Source: Mycolicibacterium moriokaense
Lineage (GTDB): Bacteria > Actinomycetota > Actinomycetes > Mycobacteriales > Mycobacteriaceae
Reading direction: 5' to 3'
Assembly: GCF_010726085.1 (NCBI RefSeq)
Contig: NZ_AP022560.1
Span: 3,596,001 to 3,660,000 of the forward strand
Length of the DNA stretch: 64,000 nt
Shown: in pieces, positions 48,320 to 56,263 of the stretch
How positions within the stretch are numbered: position 1 is the first letter of the stretch
Layout of the letters: each line of letters begins with the position of its first letter
The notes under the pieces: generated by a model
The model's input: the letters and a program-made list of their open reading frames with translations, nothing else
The model's database searches: none
Told to the model about the DNA's origin: nothing
Translations under genes and position numbers: made by a program

Positions 48320-49210
48320 GTGACAGATACGCCGGATCCCGCCGCCGTCCGGCGTCCAGCGCTGTCGCCGTCCCGGGCCGCCGACTTCAAGCAGTGCCCG
48401 CTGCTCTATCGGTTCCGCGCGATCGACCGGTTGCCCGAACCGTCGTCGTCGGCCCAGGTGCGCGGGTCCGTCGTGCACGCCGCGTTGGAGCAGCTGTACG
48501 CGCTGCCCGCGGCCCAGCGCGGGCGCGCCACCGCGATGGCGCTGGTCGATCCGGCGTGGCAGCGGCTGGTGGCGGCACAGCCCGATCTCGCCGACGCCTT
48601 CGCACCGGAGCTGCGGGCCGTACTGCTCGACGAGGCACGCGCGCTGCTGTCGGGTTACTACCGCCTGGAGGATCCCACCCGCTTCGACCCACAGGGCTGT
48701 GAGCAGCGCGTCGAGGTGGAGCTCGAGGACGGCACCCTGCTGCGCGGCTACGTCGACCGGATCGACGTCGCCCCGACCGGGGAGCTGCGGATCGTCGACT
48801 ACAAGACCGGTAAGGCGCCGCCGGAGGCGCGGGCGCTGGCCGAGTTCAAGGCGATGTTCCAGATGAAGTTCTATGCCGTCGCGCTGCTGCGGTCGCGCGG
48901 CGTGCTGCCCGCACGGCTGCGGTTGCTGTATCTCGAAGACGGCCAGGTGCTGGATTACACCCCCGATCTCGATGAGTTGGTGCGCTTCGAGAAGACGCTG
49001 ATGGCGATCTGGACCGCCATCCAATCCGCCGGTGCCACAGGCGATTTCCGGCCGAACCCGTCACGGATGTGCGACTGGTGCGCACATCACGCGCATTGTC
49101 CCGTGTTCGGCGGCACACCACCGCCCTACCCGGGTTGGCCGACCGTTCCCGACGAGGGCTCCGGCGCGGAGGACGACGTCGTAATGCGCGCCTCGGAGAC
49201 GGCTGCGTGA
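48320..49210 (+). CDS. RecB-like PD-(D/E)XK nuclease with Fe-S cluster motif
   Basis: A 296-residue nuclease from GTG 48320 (VTDTPDPAAVRRPALSPSRA); an in-frame GTG at 48299 is the alternative. The core is GYVDRID (Asp146) and IVDYKTGK (Asp160-x-Lys162), with His54 as an extra site. Cys26 with Cys251, Cys254 and Cys260 (CDWCAHHAHC) has the spacing of the AddB/Cas4-type 4Fe-4S staple. It corresponds to Rv2119; DNA-repair exonuclease activity is inferred, partner unknown. Confidence 0.88.
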   Translation: MTDTPDPAAVRRPALSPSRAADFKQCPLLYRFRAIDRLPEPSSSAQVRGSVVHAALEQLYALPAAQRGRATAMALVDPAWQRLVAAQPDLADAFAPELRAVLLDEARALLSGYYRLEDPTRFDPQGCEQRVEVELEDGTLLRGYVDRIDVAPTGELRIVDYKTGKAPPEARALAEFKAMFQMKFYAVALLRSRGVLPARLRLLYLEDGQVLDYTPDLDELVRFEKTLMAIWTAIQSAGATGDFRPNPSRMCDWCAHHAHCPVFGGTPPPYPGWPTVPDEGSGAEDDVVMRASETAA

Positions 49211-50004
49211 TCGACTGTTACTACCGACGAATCGGCATCGACGGCGATTCGCAGATCTTCGATTCCACCGACGGAACGCGCAGTAACTGGGATCCCGAAA
49301 TACAGCACGGCTCCCCTCCTCTCGCGTTGATGACCAAGCTGATCGAGGAAGCGACCGCGGACTCCGGGCTGCGCATCGCCAGGATGACGCTGGATGTTCT
49401 CGGCGCCATCCCGGTGACCCGTGTGCGGGTGCGCAGCTGGGTACAACGACCGGGTGCACGAATCTCCTTGTGGGCGGCCGAGATGTCGGCGGAGCGCGAG
49501 GACGGCACCGAGCGCGCGGTCGCGCGAGTCACTGCGTGGCTATTGGCCACCAGCGACACCTCCGATGTGGCGACCGACCGATATCCCCCACTCATCGAGG
49601 GTGAGGCGGTGTCGACACCGCACGGCTGGGCGGGCGCGAGGGGCTATCTGGAGACGGTCAGCTGGCGCCGCCAGCCCGACGCCGGCGAGACCGGGCACGT
49701 GGTCTGGCTCGACCCCCTTGTGCCGCTGGTGGATTCGGAACCGACGAGCGCTCTGCAGCGGCTGGCAATGGTGGTGGATTCGGCGAACGGTGCAGGCGCA
49801 GCGCTGGATCCCGAGCAGTTCATCTTCATGAACACCGACACCGCGGTGCACCTGCATCGGCTGCCAGAGGGTACCGATTTCGCGCTCCGCTCGCGCGCCT
49901 CGATCGGGCCCGACGGAATCGGCGTCACCACCGCCGAACTCTTCGACCGTCGCGGGTTCATCGGCACCTCGGCGCAGACGCTGCTCGTGATGCGGCGGCG
50001 CTAG
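49207..50004 (+). CDS. Acyl-CoA thioesterase family protein (TesB-like double hotdog)
   Basis: A 265-residue protein from GTG 49207, which overlaps the nuclease stop by four bases. Two hotdog-like halves are suggested by HGSPPLALMTKLIEE (about 37-51) and NTDTAVHLHRLPEG (about 209-222), as in mycobacterial thioesterases of the 4HBT_3 type. It probably hydrolyses acyl-CoA; chain length unknown. The longer open frame upstream lies in the nuclease gene. It converges on the amidohydrolase with a four-base overlap. Confidence 0.8.
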   Translation: MIDCYYRRIGIDGDSQIFDSTDGTRSNWDPEIQHGSPPLALMTKLIEEATADSGLRIARMTLDVLGAIPVTRVRVRSWVQRPGARISLWAAEMSAEREDGTERAVARVTAWLLATSDTSDVATDRYPPLIEGEAVSTPHGWAGARGYLETVSWRRQPDAGETGHVVWLDPLVPLVDSEPTSALQRLAMVVDSANGAGAALDPEQFIFMNTDTAVHLHRLPEGTDFALRSRASIGPDGIGVTTAELFDRRGFIGTSAQTLLVMRRR

Positions 50005-50897
50005 CTCAGATCGAACACTTCGAGACAGTTGTCGTGGCAATAGGCCTGCATCGCATCGTCTTTCAGGGGTAGTTCGAGCGCATCGCCGGTTGCGCGATCC
50101 AAGCTCAACAAGGGAAAGTCCGACGCCCACATCACCTGCCGCTTGCCGCGAGTGTTCATGAAGTGGACGATCTCTGTCGGGATGTACTTCGGGGACCACC
50201 CTGATGTCATCAAATAGAAGTTCGGGTGTTTCTGCAGCAGCGCAAGGGTTTCCAGGTGCCACGGGTGCCCGATGTGAGTTCCGACCACCGTCAATTCAGG
50301 GAAGGCGAGCAGGATGTCGTCGAGAAGCGCAGGGTGCTGCAACTTCGCACTGCGCATGGGGCCCGGGAAACCGAGGTTCATGGTGATCGGAACACCAAGC
50401 TCGGCGCACTTGGCATAGATCGGGTAGTAAAGCGGGTGGTCGTAGGGCTCGCCGAACATCGCGGCCATGACGCGGATCGCGACGCACCCGTAATCTTTGA
50501 CGGCACGATCGAGTTGTCGATACGCCCGTAGCCCGCCCATCGGATCGATCAACGCGCTGCCGTACAGACGGCCTTTGTGTTCGGTTGTGGCCGTAGCCAT
50601 CTGTTCCAGGAAGGCATCGAAGATGTCGTCGGGCTGTCCGGCGGTGGCCTGGAACACGCCCCGCGGGCGGGTGTCGGGGTGCGACCAACTGTGCAAGGCC
50701 GAGATGATCGTCTTCTCGATACCGGCCGCGTCCATCATCGTCACTAATTCCGCCGCGCTGGTGCCCGGCCCCCGCGACTCTCCGCTCGTCTTGAACCATT
50801 TGTTGACGTTGCTGTTCAGGACCTCGTCGGCGAACTCATTGACGAGCTCGTCTTCGGTGAGCATCGGCATGTTCGACCAGCCGTCGATGAACTTCAT
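50001..50897 (-). CDS. Amidohydrolase-2 family protein
   Basis: A 298-residue TIM-barrel protein. The middle and C-terminal metal or active-site segments are recognisable: GTHIGHPWHLETLALL (about 211-226) and MWASDFPLL (about 258-266). The usual N-terminal DxHxH is missing: the protein starts MKFIDGWSNMPMLTEDEL, with no His. Family members include decarboxylases and hydrolases of aromatic or lactone substrates. It may be a variant enzyme or only partly functional. First recognised gene of the accessory stretch that ends near 57.6 kb. Confidence 0.75.
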   Translation of the reverse strand: MKFIDGWSNMPMLTEDELVNEFADEVLNSNVNKWFKTSGESRGPGTSAAELVTMMDAAGIEKTIISALHSWSHPDTRPRGVFQATAGQPDDIFDAFLEQMATATTEHKGRLYGSALIDPMGGLRAYRQLDRAVKDYGCVAIRVMAAMFGEPYDHPLYYPIYAKCAELGVPITMNLGFPGPMRSAKLQHPALLDDILLAFPELTVVGTHIGHPWHLETLALLQKHPNFYLMTSGWSPKYIPTEIVHFMNTRGKRQVMWASDFPLLSLDRATGDALELPLKDDAMQAYCHDNCLEVFDLS

Positions 50898-50963
50898 GCT
50901 CAGAAGGCCCTTTCTGACCAGTCCACTGCGTGAGTCGGTAGTTGCGCGCCGCAGCGAAACCTC

Positions 50964-51146
50964 ATGTCTTCTGATGCGAGCATCACTGCGGACAACATCA
51001 GAGCGATGCTGCGCGAACGTCTCTCGCCCTACAAGGTGCCGAGAGTGATCGTGTTCCTCGAGTCGCGCGACGAAGTTCCGATGACACCGTCGACCAAGGT
51101 CGACAAACGGCGTCTCGCCGAGCTCATTGAAGCCCGGCGCGACTAA
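50964..51146 (+). pseudogene. C-terminal remnant of an acyl-CoA ligase (FadD-type)
   Basis: A 60-codon frame encodes only the last segment of an AMP-binding ligase: ITADNIRAMLRERLSPYKVP followed by RVIVFLESRDEVPMTPSTKVDKRRL. The STKVDK lysine is the adenylation Lys that normally sits about 20 residues from the end. The other ~480 residues of the enzyme are absent; position 50897 already belongs to the amidohydrolase start. It is therefore a deletion remnant, probably untranslated. Confidence 0.75.
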
Positions 51147-51168
51147 CCCGCAGCCTGGTTGGGTGGAC

Positions 51169-51390
51169 TCAGACCGCCACGGTAGAGGGCAGCTTGAATC
51201 GCGCGCTGTCTTCTTGGCAATGCGTCTGACTGAAATGCGCTTCGATCATCGCCCGGACCGTCATTCGGCAGCGGCCGCACTCACCGCCGGCACCGCACAC
51301 GGCACTGACCTCTTTGGTGGTGGCAGCGCCGCCCGCGATCGCGGCGCGAACGACTTCGCTGCAAACACCGGTACAGAGACAGACATACAC
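51169..51390 (-). CDS. bfd: Bacterioferritin-associated ferredoxin Bfd
   Basis: A 73-residue [2Fe-2S] protein. Ligands Cys4, Cys6 (MYVCLC), Cys38 and Cys41 (GECGRC) have the C-x-C-x31-C-x2-C pattern of Bfd. Bfd reduces the bacterioferritin core to release iron. No bacterioferritin gene is adjacent. A near-consensus IdeR box 25 bp upstream of the ATG predicts induction in low iron. The C-terminal ~20 residues extend past the usual fold. Confidence 0.88.
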   Translation of the reverse strand: MYVCLCTGVCSEVVRAAIAGGAATTKEVSAVCGAGGECGRCRMTVRAMIEAHFSQTHCQEDSARFKLPSTVAV

Positions 51391-51414
51391 TTCAGCGCTC
51401 CGACCTCAAGGCGG

Positions 51415-51433
51415 CAAGGTTAGGCTAAGGTAA
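51415..51433 (-). promoter_or_regulatory. IdeR-type iron box upstream of bfd
   Basis: The plus strand reads CAAGGTTAGGCTAAGGTAA, matching 15 of 19 positions of TTAGGTTAGGCTAACCTAA, the mycobacterial IdeR consensus, including the complete AGGTTAGGCTAA core. It lies 25 bp upstream of the bfd start codon, where bound IdeR-Fe would block transcription. Confidence 0.7.
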
Positions 51434-51475
51434 CACGCTGGGCGGCGTCTTCACCAGTGCATCTTGCGGTATTCG

Positions 51476-52213
51476 TCACACTCTGAGGTTGGCGGCGCCG
51501 TCGAGCACGATGGTGCGACCGCTGATCATCTGCGCGCCATCTGATGCCAGCCACTCGAGCGCGTCCGCCACGTCGTCTGCGGTGACAGGCCGGCCGGCCG
51601 GGGAGTTCACGCCGATCTGCGCGATCTTGCGCTCGGCGTCGGGCACGATCGCCCGATAGGTGTCCGTCAGTACGGCCGTCACCTCTACAACGTGTGTTCG
51701 GATGCCGGCGGGTCCGAGCTCGACGGCAAGGTAGCGCATGCTGGCTTCCATCAGTGCTTTGGCGATGGCCACCGGGCCGTACCCCGGGACCACCATCGAC
51801 GAACCGCGACTGGAGATAGCGGCGATCACCGATCCTCTCGTGAGCAGCGGTCGCGCTGCCCGTACCACGTCCAGCACAGCGAGGGCGTTTACTCGAACTG
51901 ATCGCATCACCTCGTCATCGGGAACGTCAAGCAATCCGCCCCACGGTGCAGCAACCGCGCAGTGGACGAGTTGGTTCAGGACCGACGCATGGTTGCCGAC
52001 TATATCGACCAGGCGTCGGCATTCCTCCGGATCGCCGACGTCGTGCTTCAGGAGATACGGTTCGCCACCTTTGCGCTCGATCGCCGCGGCGGTTTGGCGA
52101 GCAGCGTCGTCATCTGATGCGTAGCCGACAAACACCCGGACCCCAGGTGCCGCGAAGCGTTCAGCGATCGCTCGCCCGATCCCTTTGGTTCCTCCCGTGA
52201 CAAGAATGGTCAC
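51476..52213 (-). CDS. SDR-family oxidoreductase with Y-x6-K active site
   Basis: A 245-residue SDR from GTG 52213 (VTILVTGGTKGIGRAIAERF). The cofactor loop is TGGTKGIG (6-13). The catalytic pair is Tyr145 and Lys152 (YGPVAIAK), a Y-x6-K spacing as in enoyl-ACP reductases of the FabI/FabL/InhA group rather than the classical Y-x3-K. The C-terminal half (GRPVTADDVADALEWLASDG; ISGRTIVLDGA) is typical SDR. It lies 10 bp after the acyl-CoA dehydrogenase and may share its operon. Confidence 0.85.
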   Translation of the reverse strand: MTILVTGGTKGIGRAIAERFAAPGVRVFVGYASDDDAARQTAAAIERKGGEPYLLKHDVGDPEECRRLVDIVGNHASVLNQLVHCAVAAPWGGLLDVPDDEVMRSVRVNALAVLDVVRAARPLLTRGSVIAAISSRGSSMVVPGYGPVAIAKALMEASMRYLAVELGPAGIRTHVVEVTAVLTDTYRAIVPDAERKIAQIGVNSPAGRPVTADDVADALEWLASDGAQMISGRTIVLDGAANLRV

Positions 52214-52223
52214 CGCGCTTCGG

Positions 52224-53447
52224 TCACCACTTCCGCGAGTCTTCGAGCACCTGCCTGAAGGGCTTGCCCTTCTCGACATTCATTTCGCGTGGGAGCCCGA
52301 GTACGCGTTCGGCTATCCCGTTGCGCTGCATTTCATTGCTGCCGCCGGAAATGGAATGGACTCGACAATTCAGGTAGTTCATCGACGCCGCGAATCCCGG
52401 ATCCCCCGCCTCGAAGGCGATGGCGGCATCGCCGGCGATCTCCATACCGATCCTCGCCCGAAGCGGATCGAACACACCCTTGGCCAGTTTGACGTATGAC
52501 GCGAGATTGCCATCGCCTCCGCCTGCGCGCATCACCTTCTCGACTCGAATCGTCAGCGCCGCGCGTACCACGTCGTGTGTGTGCGCGGTCGCGATCAGTT
52601 GCCGAACGTGACTGTCCCCGAGGCTGCCTCGAGCTCGTGCCAACTCGACCAGATCCGGCGCGACCGACTCGGGCAGCTCCGTGCGATCACCCCGCAGGGC
52701 GCCGCGCTCGAACACAAGCATCGTATGAGTGAACGACCACCCCTTGTTGACCTCACCAAGGATCTCATCGGCGTCCAACATCACGTCGTCCATGAATACT
52801 TCGCAGAATTCCCAACCGCCGTTGATCTCGCGTATCGGCCGAACCTTGACCCCTGGCGCTTTGAGTGGCATCGCAAACCAGGTGATGCCGTCGTGTTTGG
52901 GGACGTCCCAGTCGGTGCGCGTGATACACACGCCGAAGTCGGCGTGCATCGCACCGCTGCTCCAGATCTTGGCGCCATTGACGATCCACCGGTCCCCGTG
53001 CTTGGAGGCTTTGGTCAGGATGCCGGCCAAGTCGGATCCGGCACCTGGTTCGGAAAGCAGCTGGCACCACAGTTCCTCTCCGGCGAGGATCCGCGGAATA
53101 TGGCGCTGTTTGAACGTTTCTGTGCACGTCGCAAGGATCGACGGCAGGACGATGCCAAAGGTCACCAGCGTGAGTACGCCCAGATCGGGTAACAGGTAGT
53201 CGCGGGCCTCCTCCGCGAACACCGCGGCGTGAGCTGGGGACAAACCCTGGCCGCCGTACTCGATGGGTATGTCGATTCCTGCCCAGCCGGCTTCGTACAA
53301 GCGTTTCTGCGAGGCGCGAAACGCGGCGACGGCCTCAGCGCTCTCACCGCCGCGCTCGGCTGCGGCATTCCGACGCGCCCGTTCCAGGTTTGACTCGATC
53401 CACTGCCTTGCGGCCGAGCGGTAAGTGTCGAGATCGCGTTCCCTCAT
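52224..53447 (-). CDS. Acyl-CoA dehydrogenase (intact copy)
   Basis: A 407-residue ACAD. The FAD/substrate core includes QLLSEPGAGSDLAG (about 130-143) and WIVNGAKIWSSGA (about 153-165), and the C-terminal helix holds RVHSISGGSNEMQRNGIAER (about 364-383). It oxidises an acyl-CoA thioester; such copies often pair with a second ACAD as alpha2beta2 heterotetramers for steroid side chains. Its ATG overlaps the stop of the neighbouring ACAD by one base, which supports such a pair. Confidence 0.88.
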   Translation of the reverse strand: MRERDLDTYRSAARQWIESNLERARRNAAAERGGESAEAVAAFRASQKRLYEAGWAGIDIPIEYGGQGLSPAHAAVFAEEARDYLLPDLGVLTLVTFGIVLPSILATCTETFKQRHIPRILAGEELWCQLLSEPGAGSDLAGILTKASKHGDRWIVNGAKIWSSGAMHADFGVCITRTDWDVPKHDGITWFAMPLKAPGVKVRPIREINGGWEFCEVFMDDVMLDADEILGEVNKGWSFTHTMLVFERGALRGDRTELPESVAPDLVELARARGSLGDSHVRQLIATAHTHDVVRAALTIRVEKVMRAGGGDGNLASYVKLAKGVFDPLRARIGMEIAGDAAIAFEAGDPGFAASMNYLNCRVHSISGGSNEMQRNGIAERVLGLPREMNVEKGKPFRQVLEDSRKW

Positions 53448-54649
53448 CAGAATTCACAGCGGCTTTCGCTAGCGGCCCGTTGCTCCAGGCAGATGATTCG
53501 CTCCCGGTGCCAAGCCGGTGTCCCGTAGAGAATTTCGTTCACACTTGCCCGACGTAGATATAGGTGCAGATCGTGTTCCCAGGTGAATCCGATACCCCCG
53601 AACACTTGAAAACAGCCCTGCGCGATGTAGTTGGAGGTATCGCCGACGAACGCCTTGGCAGCACTCGCGATCGTCGACGCACCGTCGCGCTTGTCCTCGC
53701 CGAGCGCAGCCGACACCGCGGTCGCTGCGGCGGAGGTGACGGCTCGACTCAGTTCCAGCTGCAAACTCAGATCCGCCAGTTGATGTTTGACTGCCTGAAA
53801 CGATCCGATCGGACGACCGAACGCCACACGGTCGCGCGCGTACTGAACCGTCATCTCGAAGAGGTGACTCATCGCACCCACTGTCTCGGCCGCGCACAAC
53901 ACCGCGGCGATATCGAGCTGGGTGTCGAGGTCTGCGATGGTGGTGTCGGCCGTACCGACGAAGTCATCCTCGCTGATGAGGGCGTCACGAATATCCAGTC
54001 GCCCCATCCGCATCGATATATCTAGCGACTTCTTCGGGGACACCGAGACGCCGTGAGCATCAGCATCCAGCAGACCTGACGCGGCCAGCCGTCGACGACG
54101 ACGTCTAGCAGAAACGATTGTGCGATCTCTGCATCCTGGACGAATGTCTTCTCGCCGTACAGACGGTACCCGTCGGCAGTTGGTTCGGCCGTGACCCCGC
54201 CTCTGCCCCCCAACACCGCCTCTGGGTCGGCCAGCGCCCACACCGCAACGTGCTCGCCCGCGACGATGGCAGGTAGCACTTCTTTGCGGTGACGTTCTGA
54301 TCCGTTGCGGGACAACGCATAAGCCACCGTGTTCATCGATATGAAAGGCCCGGGCTGGACCCGCGCGCCACGAAGCTCGGACAACAGCGCGGCATCGACG
54401 AGGCCCTGACCGGAGGTACTCCCCGCCGCACTCTTCCGGCGCGAGCATCGCGAACCAGCCCAACTCGGCCGCCTTCGTGAGGTAACCGGGCGGCAAGGCG
54501 GTCGGTGCGTCGACCCTGTCCCGCAGTGTTGTCACCGGACACACGTCTTCGATGAAGCGCGCGGTCGAACTGCGGAGCAAGGTTTGTTCGGGTGACAAAT
54601 CGGCGTCGATGACGACACTGGACGGACCACCGATCCCGCCGTTATACAT
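53447..54649 (-). pseudogene. Acyl-CoA dehydrogenase with two compensating frameshifts
   Basis: The frame from ATG 54649 encodes an ACAD N-terminus (LSPEQTLLRSSTARFIEDV ... MLAPEECGG). It then needs a shift at the C-run 54421-54424: with one base less it reads GGSTSGQGLVDAALLSELRG. The middle (VAVWALADPEAVLGGRGG) is in the other frame until about 54088-54091, after which the first frame resumes (LLDADAHGVSVSPKKSLDIS) through GIGFTWEHDLHLYLRRA to the stop. One inserted and one lost base fit. It is either a true pseudogene or a pair of sequencing errors. It would be the partner of the intact ACAD. Confidence 0.8.
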
Positions 54650-54765
54650 AGTACGAATATTAGCGCACGGTGCTGGTGGTTGAGATCGCTCAGAGCGCGC
54701 TGAACGACGACCCGTCGCCTGCTTAACCCGCGACGCGGGTCCGGCCGAAGCCGAATATGTACTTG

Positions 54766-54779
54766 TATCTATATAGATA
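54766..54779. promoter_or_regulatory. Perfect 14-bp palindrome, probable ArsR-family operator
   Basis: TATCTATATAGATA is fully self-complementary, AT-rich in a GC-rich setting, and ends 13 bp before the ATG of the ArsR-type gene. Position and form fit autoregulation by that repressor. Confidence 0.6.
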
Positions 54780-54792
54780 GCCTGCAATACTG

Positions 54793-55113
54793 ATGTGTAT
54801 GGATGTGTTCGAAGCGGTCGCCGAACCGAGTCGCCGCGCACTGCTCGACGCCCTGGTCGATGGTGAGCGCACGGCCGGCGAACTCGTCGCAACCCTGCCG
54901 CAGCTGACGCAACCGACGGTGTCGCGCCATCTACGGGTGCTTCGCGAGGTCGGCCTGGTCGAGGTGCGCCCCGATGCCCAGCGCCGGATATATGCGCTGC
55001 GCGCCGACGGTCTGGTCGCGATCGACGAGTGGATCGAGCGGTATCGGCGGTACTGGTCCGATCATCTCGACGCCCTCGAACGTCATCTGGAAGCCAAGAG
55101 AGAGACACCATGA
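54793..55113 (+). CDS. ArsR-family transcriptional regulator
   Basis: A 106-residue winged-helix repressor: FEAVAEPSRRALLDALVDGE (about 5-24), then the recognition helix in LTQPTVSRHLRVLREVGLVE (about 38-57). It has no Cys-rich metal site (one Cys at position 2), so it is probably not a metal sensor. ArsR proteins next to SRPBCC genes are common in mycobacteria. First gene of a three-gene operon with four-base overlaps; a palindromic operator lies just upstream. A second Met two codons later is an alternative start. Confidence 0.88.
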   Translation: MCMDVFEAVAEPSRRALLDALVDGERTAGELVATLPQLTQPTVSRHLRVLREVGLVEVRPDAQRRIYALRADGLVAIDEWIERYRRYWSDHLDALERHLEAKRETP

Positions 55114-55619
55114 CTTCTCGCGAAGGACGACTCACGGTCGAGGGCGACCGCGCGGTGCTCACCTTCGAACGCCGCCTGCCCTTCCCCATCGAGGCGGTCT
55201 GGTCGGCGATCACCGATCCCGCCGAACGCGAACAGTGGTTCGGCGTCACGACGATCGACGGTCGTGAAGGCGGGACCATCGACATGGTGGCGACCGCACC
55301 GCCGCTGCCGCCCGAGCGCAAACGGATGACTGGCCGGATCCTGGTCTGGGATCCGCCCAATGTGCTCGAACACGAATGGAAACAACCCATCGTCGAGGAC
55401 GGGGTCGTACGCTACGAGCTCACCCCCGACGGCGACGGCACCCTGCTGCGCTTCACCCATCGCGGCCTCGGTGTGCGCAACGCCAGCGGATTCCGCGGCG
55501 GCACACACGCTTTCCTCGACCGCTTGGAAGCCTATCTCGCCGGCGACGAACTGCCCGATTGGACGCAACGCCGCCTCGAGGTCATCTCATCACTCAACAC
55601 GGGAGGCGAAGACACATGA
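55110..55619 (+). CDS. SRPBCC (AHSA1-like) domain protein
   Basis: A 169-residue START-like protein from ATG 55110, which overlaps the ArsR stop by four bases. ERRLPFPIEAVWSAITDPAE (about 18-37) and VLEHEW followed by LLRFTHRGLG are typical of the AHSA1/activator-of-Hsp90-like family, which binds hydrophobic ligands in a deep cavity. Ligand unknown; genetically linked ArsR suggests ligand-responsive control. Confidence 0.88.
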   Translation: MTSREGRLTVEGDRAVLTFERRLPFPIEAVWSAITDPAEREQWFGVTTIDGREGGTIDMVATAPPLPPERKRMTGRILVWDPPNVLEHEWKQPIVEDGVVRYELTPDGDGTLLRFTHRGLGVRNASGFRGGTHAFLDRLEAYLAGDELPDWTQRRLEVISSLNTGGEDT

Positions 55620-56263
55620 AACACAACGGATCCGATATCGCCGCACCCAGCTTGGCGATCGCGTACCACTCGGGGTTCGGGCACACCGCGTCCCTCGCCG
55701 CTGCCGTCGCCGCAGGCGCTGCAGAGGCCGGCGCCGATGTCAGGATGATCGCCGTCGACCGGATGGGCGAAACGGATTGGGACGTACTCGACGCCGCCGA
55801 CGGCATCGTGTTCGGCTCCGCGACCTACATGGGCAATGTGTCGGCGGCGTTCCAGTCGTTCGCCGAGCAGACCGGGCGTCGGTGCATCGAGGGCACCTGG
55901 CGCGACAAGGTCGCTGCCGGATTCACCAACTCCGGCGCCAAGAGCGGCGACAAACTGAATACCCTGCTGTCGCTGGCGGTTTTCGCGGCCCAGCACCATA
56001 TGCACTGGGTCAATCTCGGTCTGCCCCCGGGCTGGAACAGTTCGACCAGCGGCGAGGACGACCTCAACCGCCTGGGCTTCTTCATCGGTGCGGGCGCACA
56101 GACCGACGTCGATGCGAATTCCGATCAGGTCCATCCCTCCGATGTGCGGACGTGTCGTCACCTCGGGTGGCGCGTCGCACACGTCACGCGACAGCTCAAC
56201 GTTGGCCGCGCCGCTAGTCCAGTGGCTTCAGCTCCTGGAGCATCGTCGGCACCAGCTCACTGA
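55616..56263 (+). CDS. Flavodoxin/NAD(P)H:quinone oxidoreductase-like protein (WrbA type)
   Basis: A 215-residue flavoprotein from ATG 55616 (MKHNGSDIAAPSLAIAYHSG). The FMN phosphate loop is HSGFGHTASLA (about 18-28), and GSATYMGNVSAAFQSF (about 64-79) and TNSGAKSGDKL (about 102-112) match WrbA-like proteins. Expected role is two-electron quinone reduction. Last gene of the ArsR operon. Its final ~16 codons overlap the 3' end of the convergent reductase gene by 50 bases and are poor flavodoxin sequence. Confidence 0.83.
   Translation: MKHNGSDIAAPSLAIAYHSGFGHTASLAAAVAAGAAEAGADVRMIAVDRMGETDWDVLDAADGIVFGSATYMGNVSAAFQSFAEQTGRRCIEGTWRDKVAAGFTNSGAKSGDKLNTLLSLAVFAAQHHMHWVNLGLPPGWNSSTSGEDDLNRLGFFIGAGAQTDVDANSDQVHPSDVRTCRHLGWRVAHVTRQLNVGRAASPVASAPGASSAPAH

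Noticed and set aside
54650..55390. N-terminal extension of the frameshifted acyl-CoA dehydrogenase frame
   Set aside because: It runs antisense through the ArsR and SRPBCC genes and has no ACAD similarity; the ATG at 54649 fits the family N-terminus.
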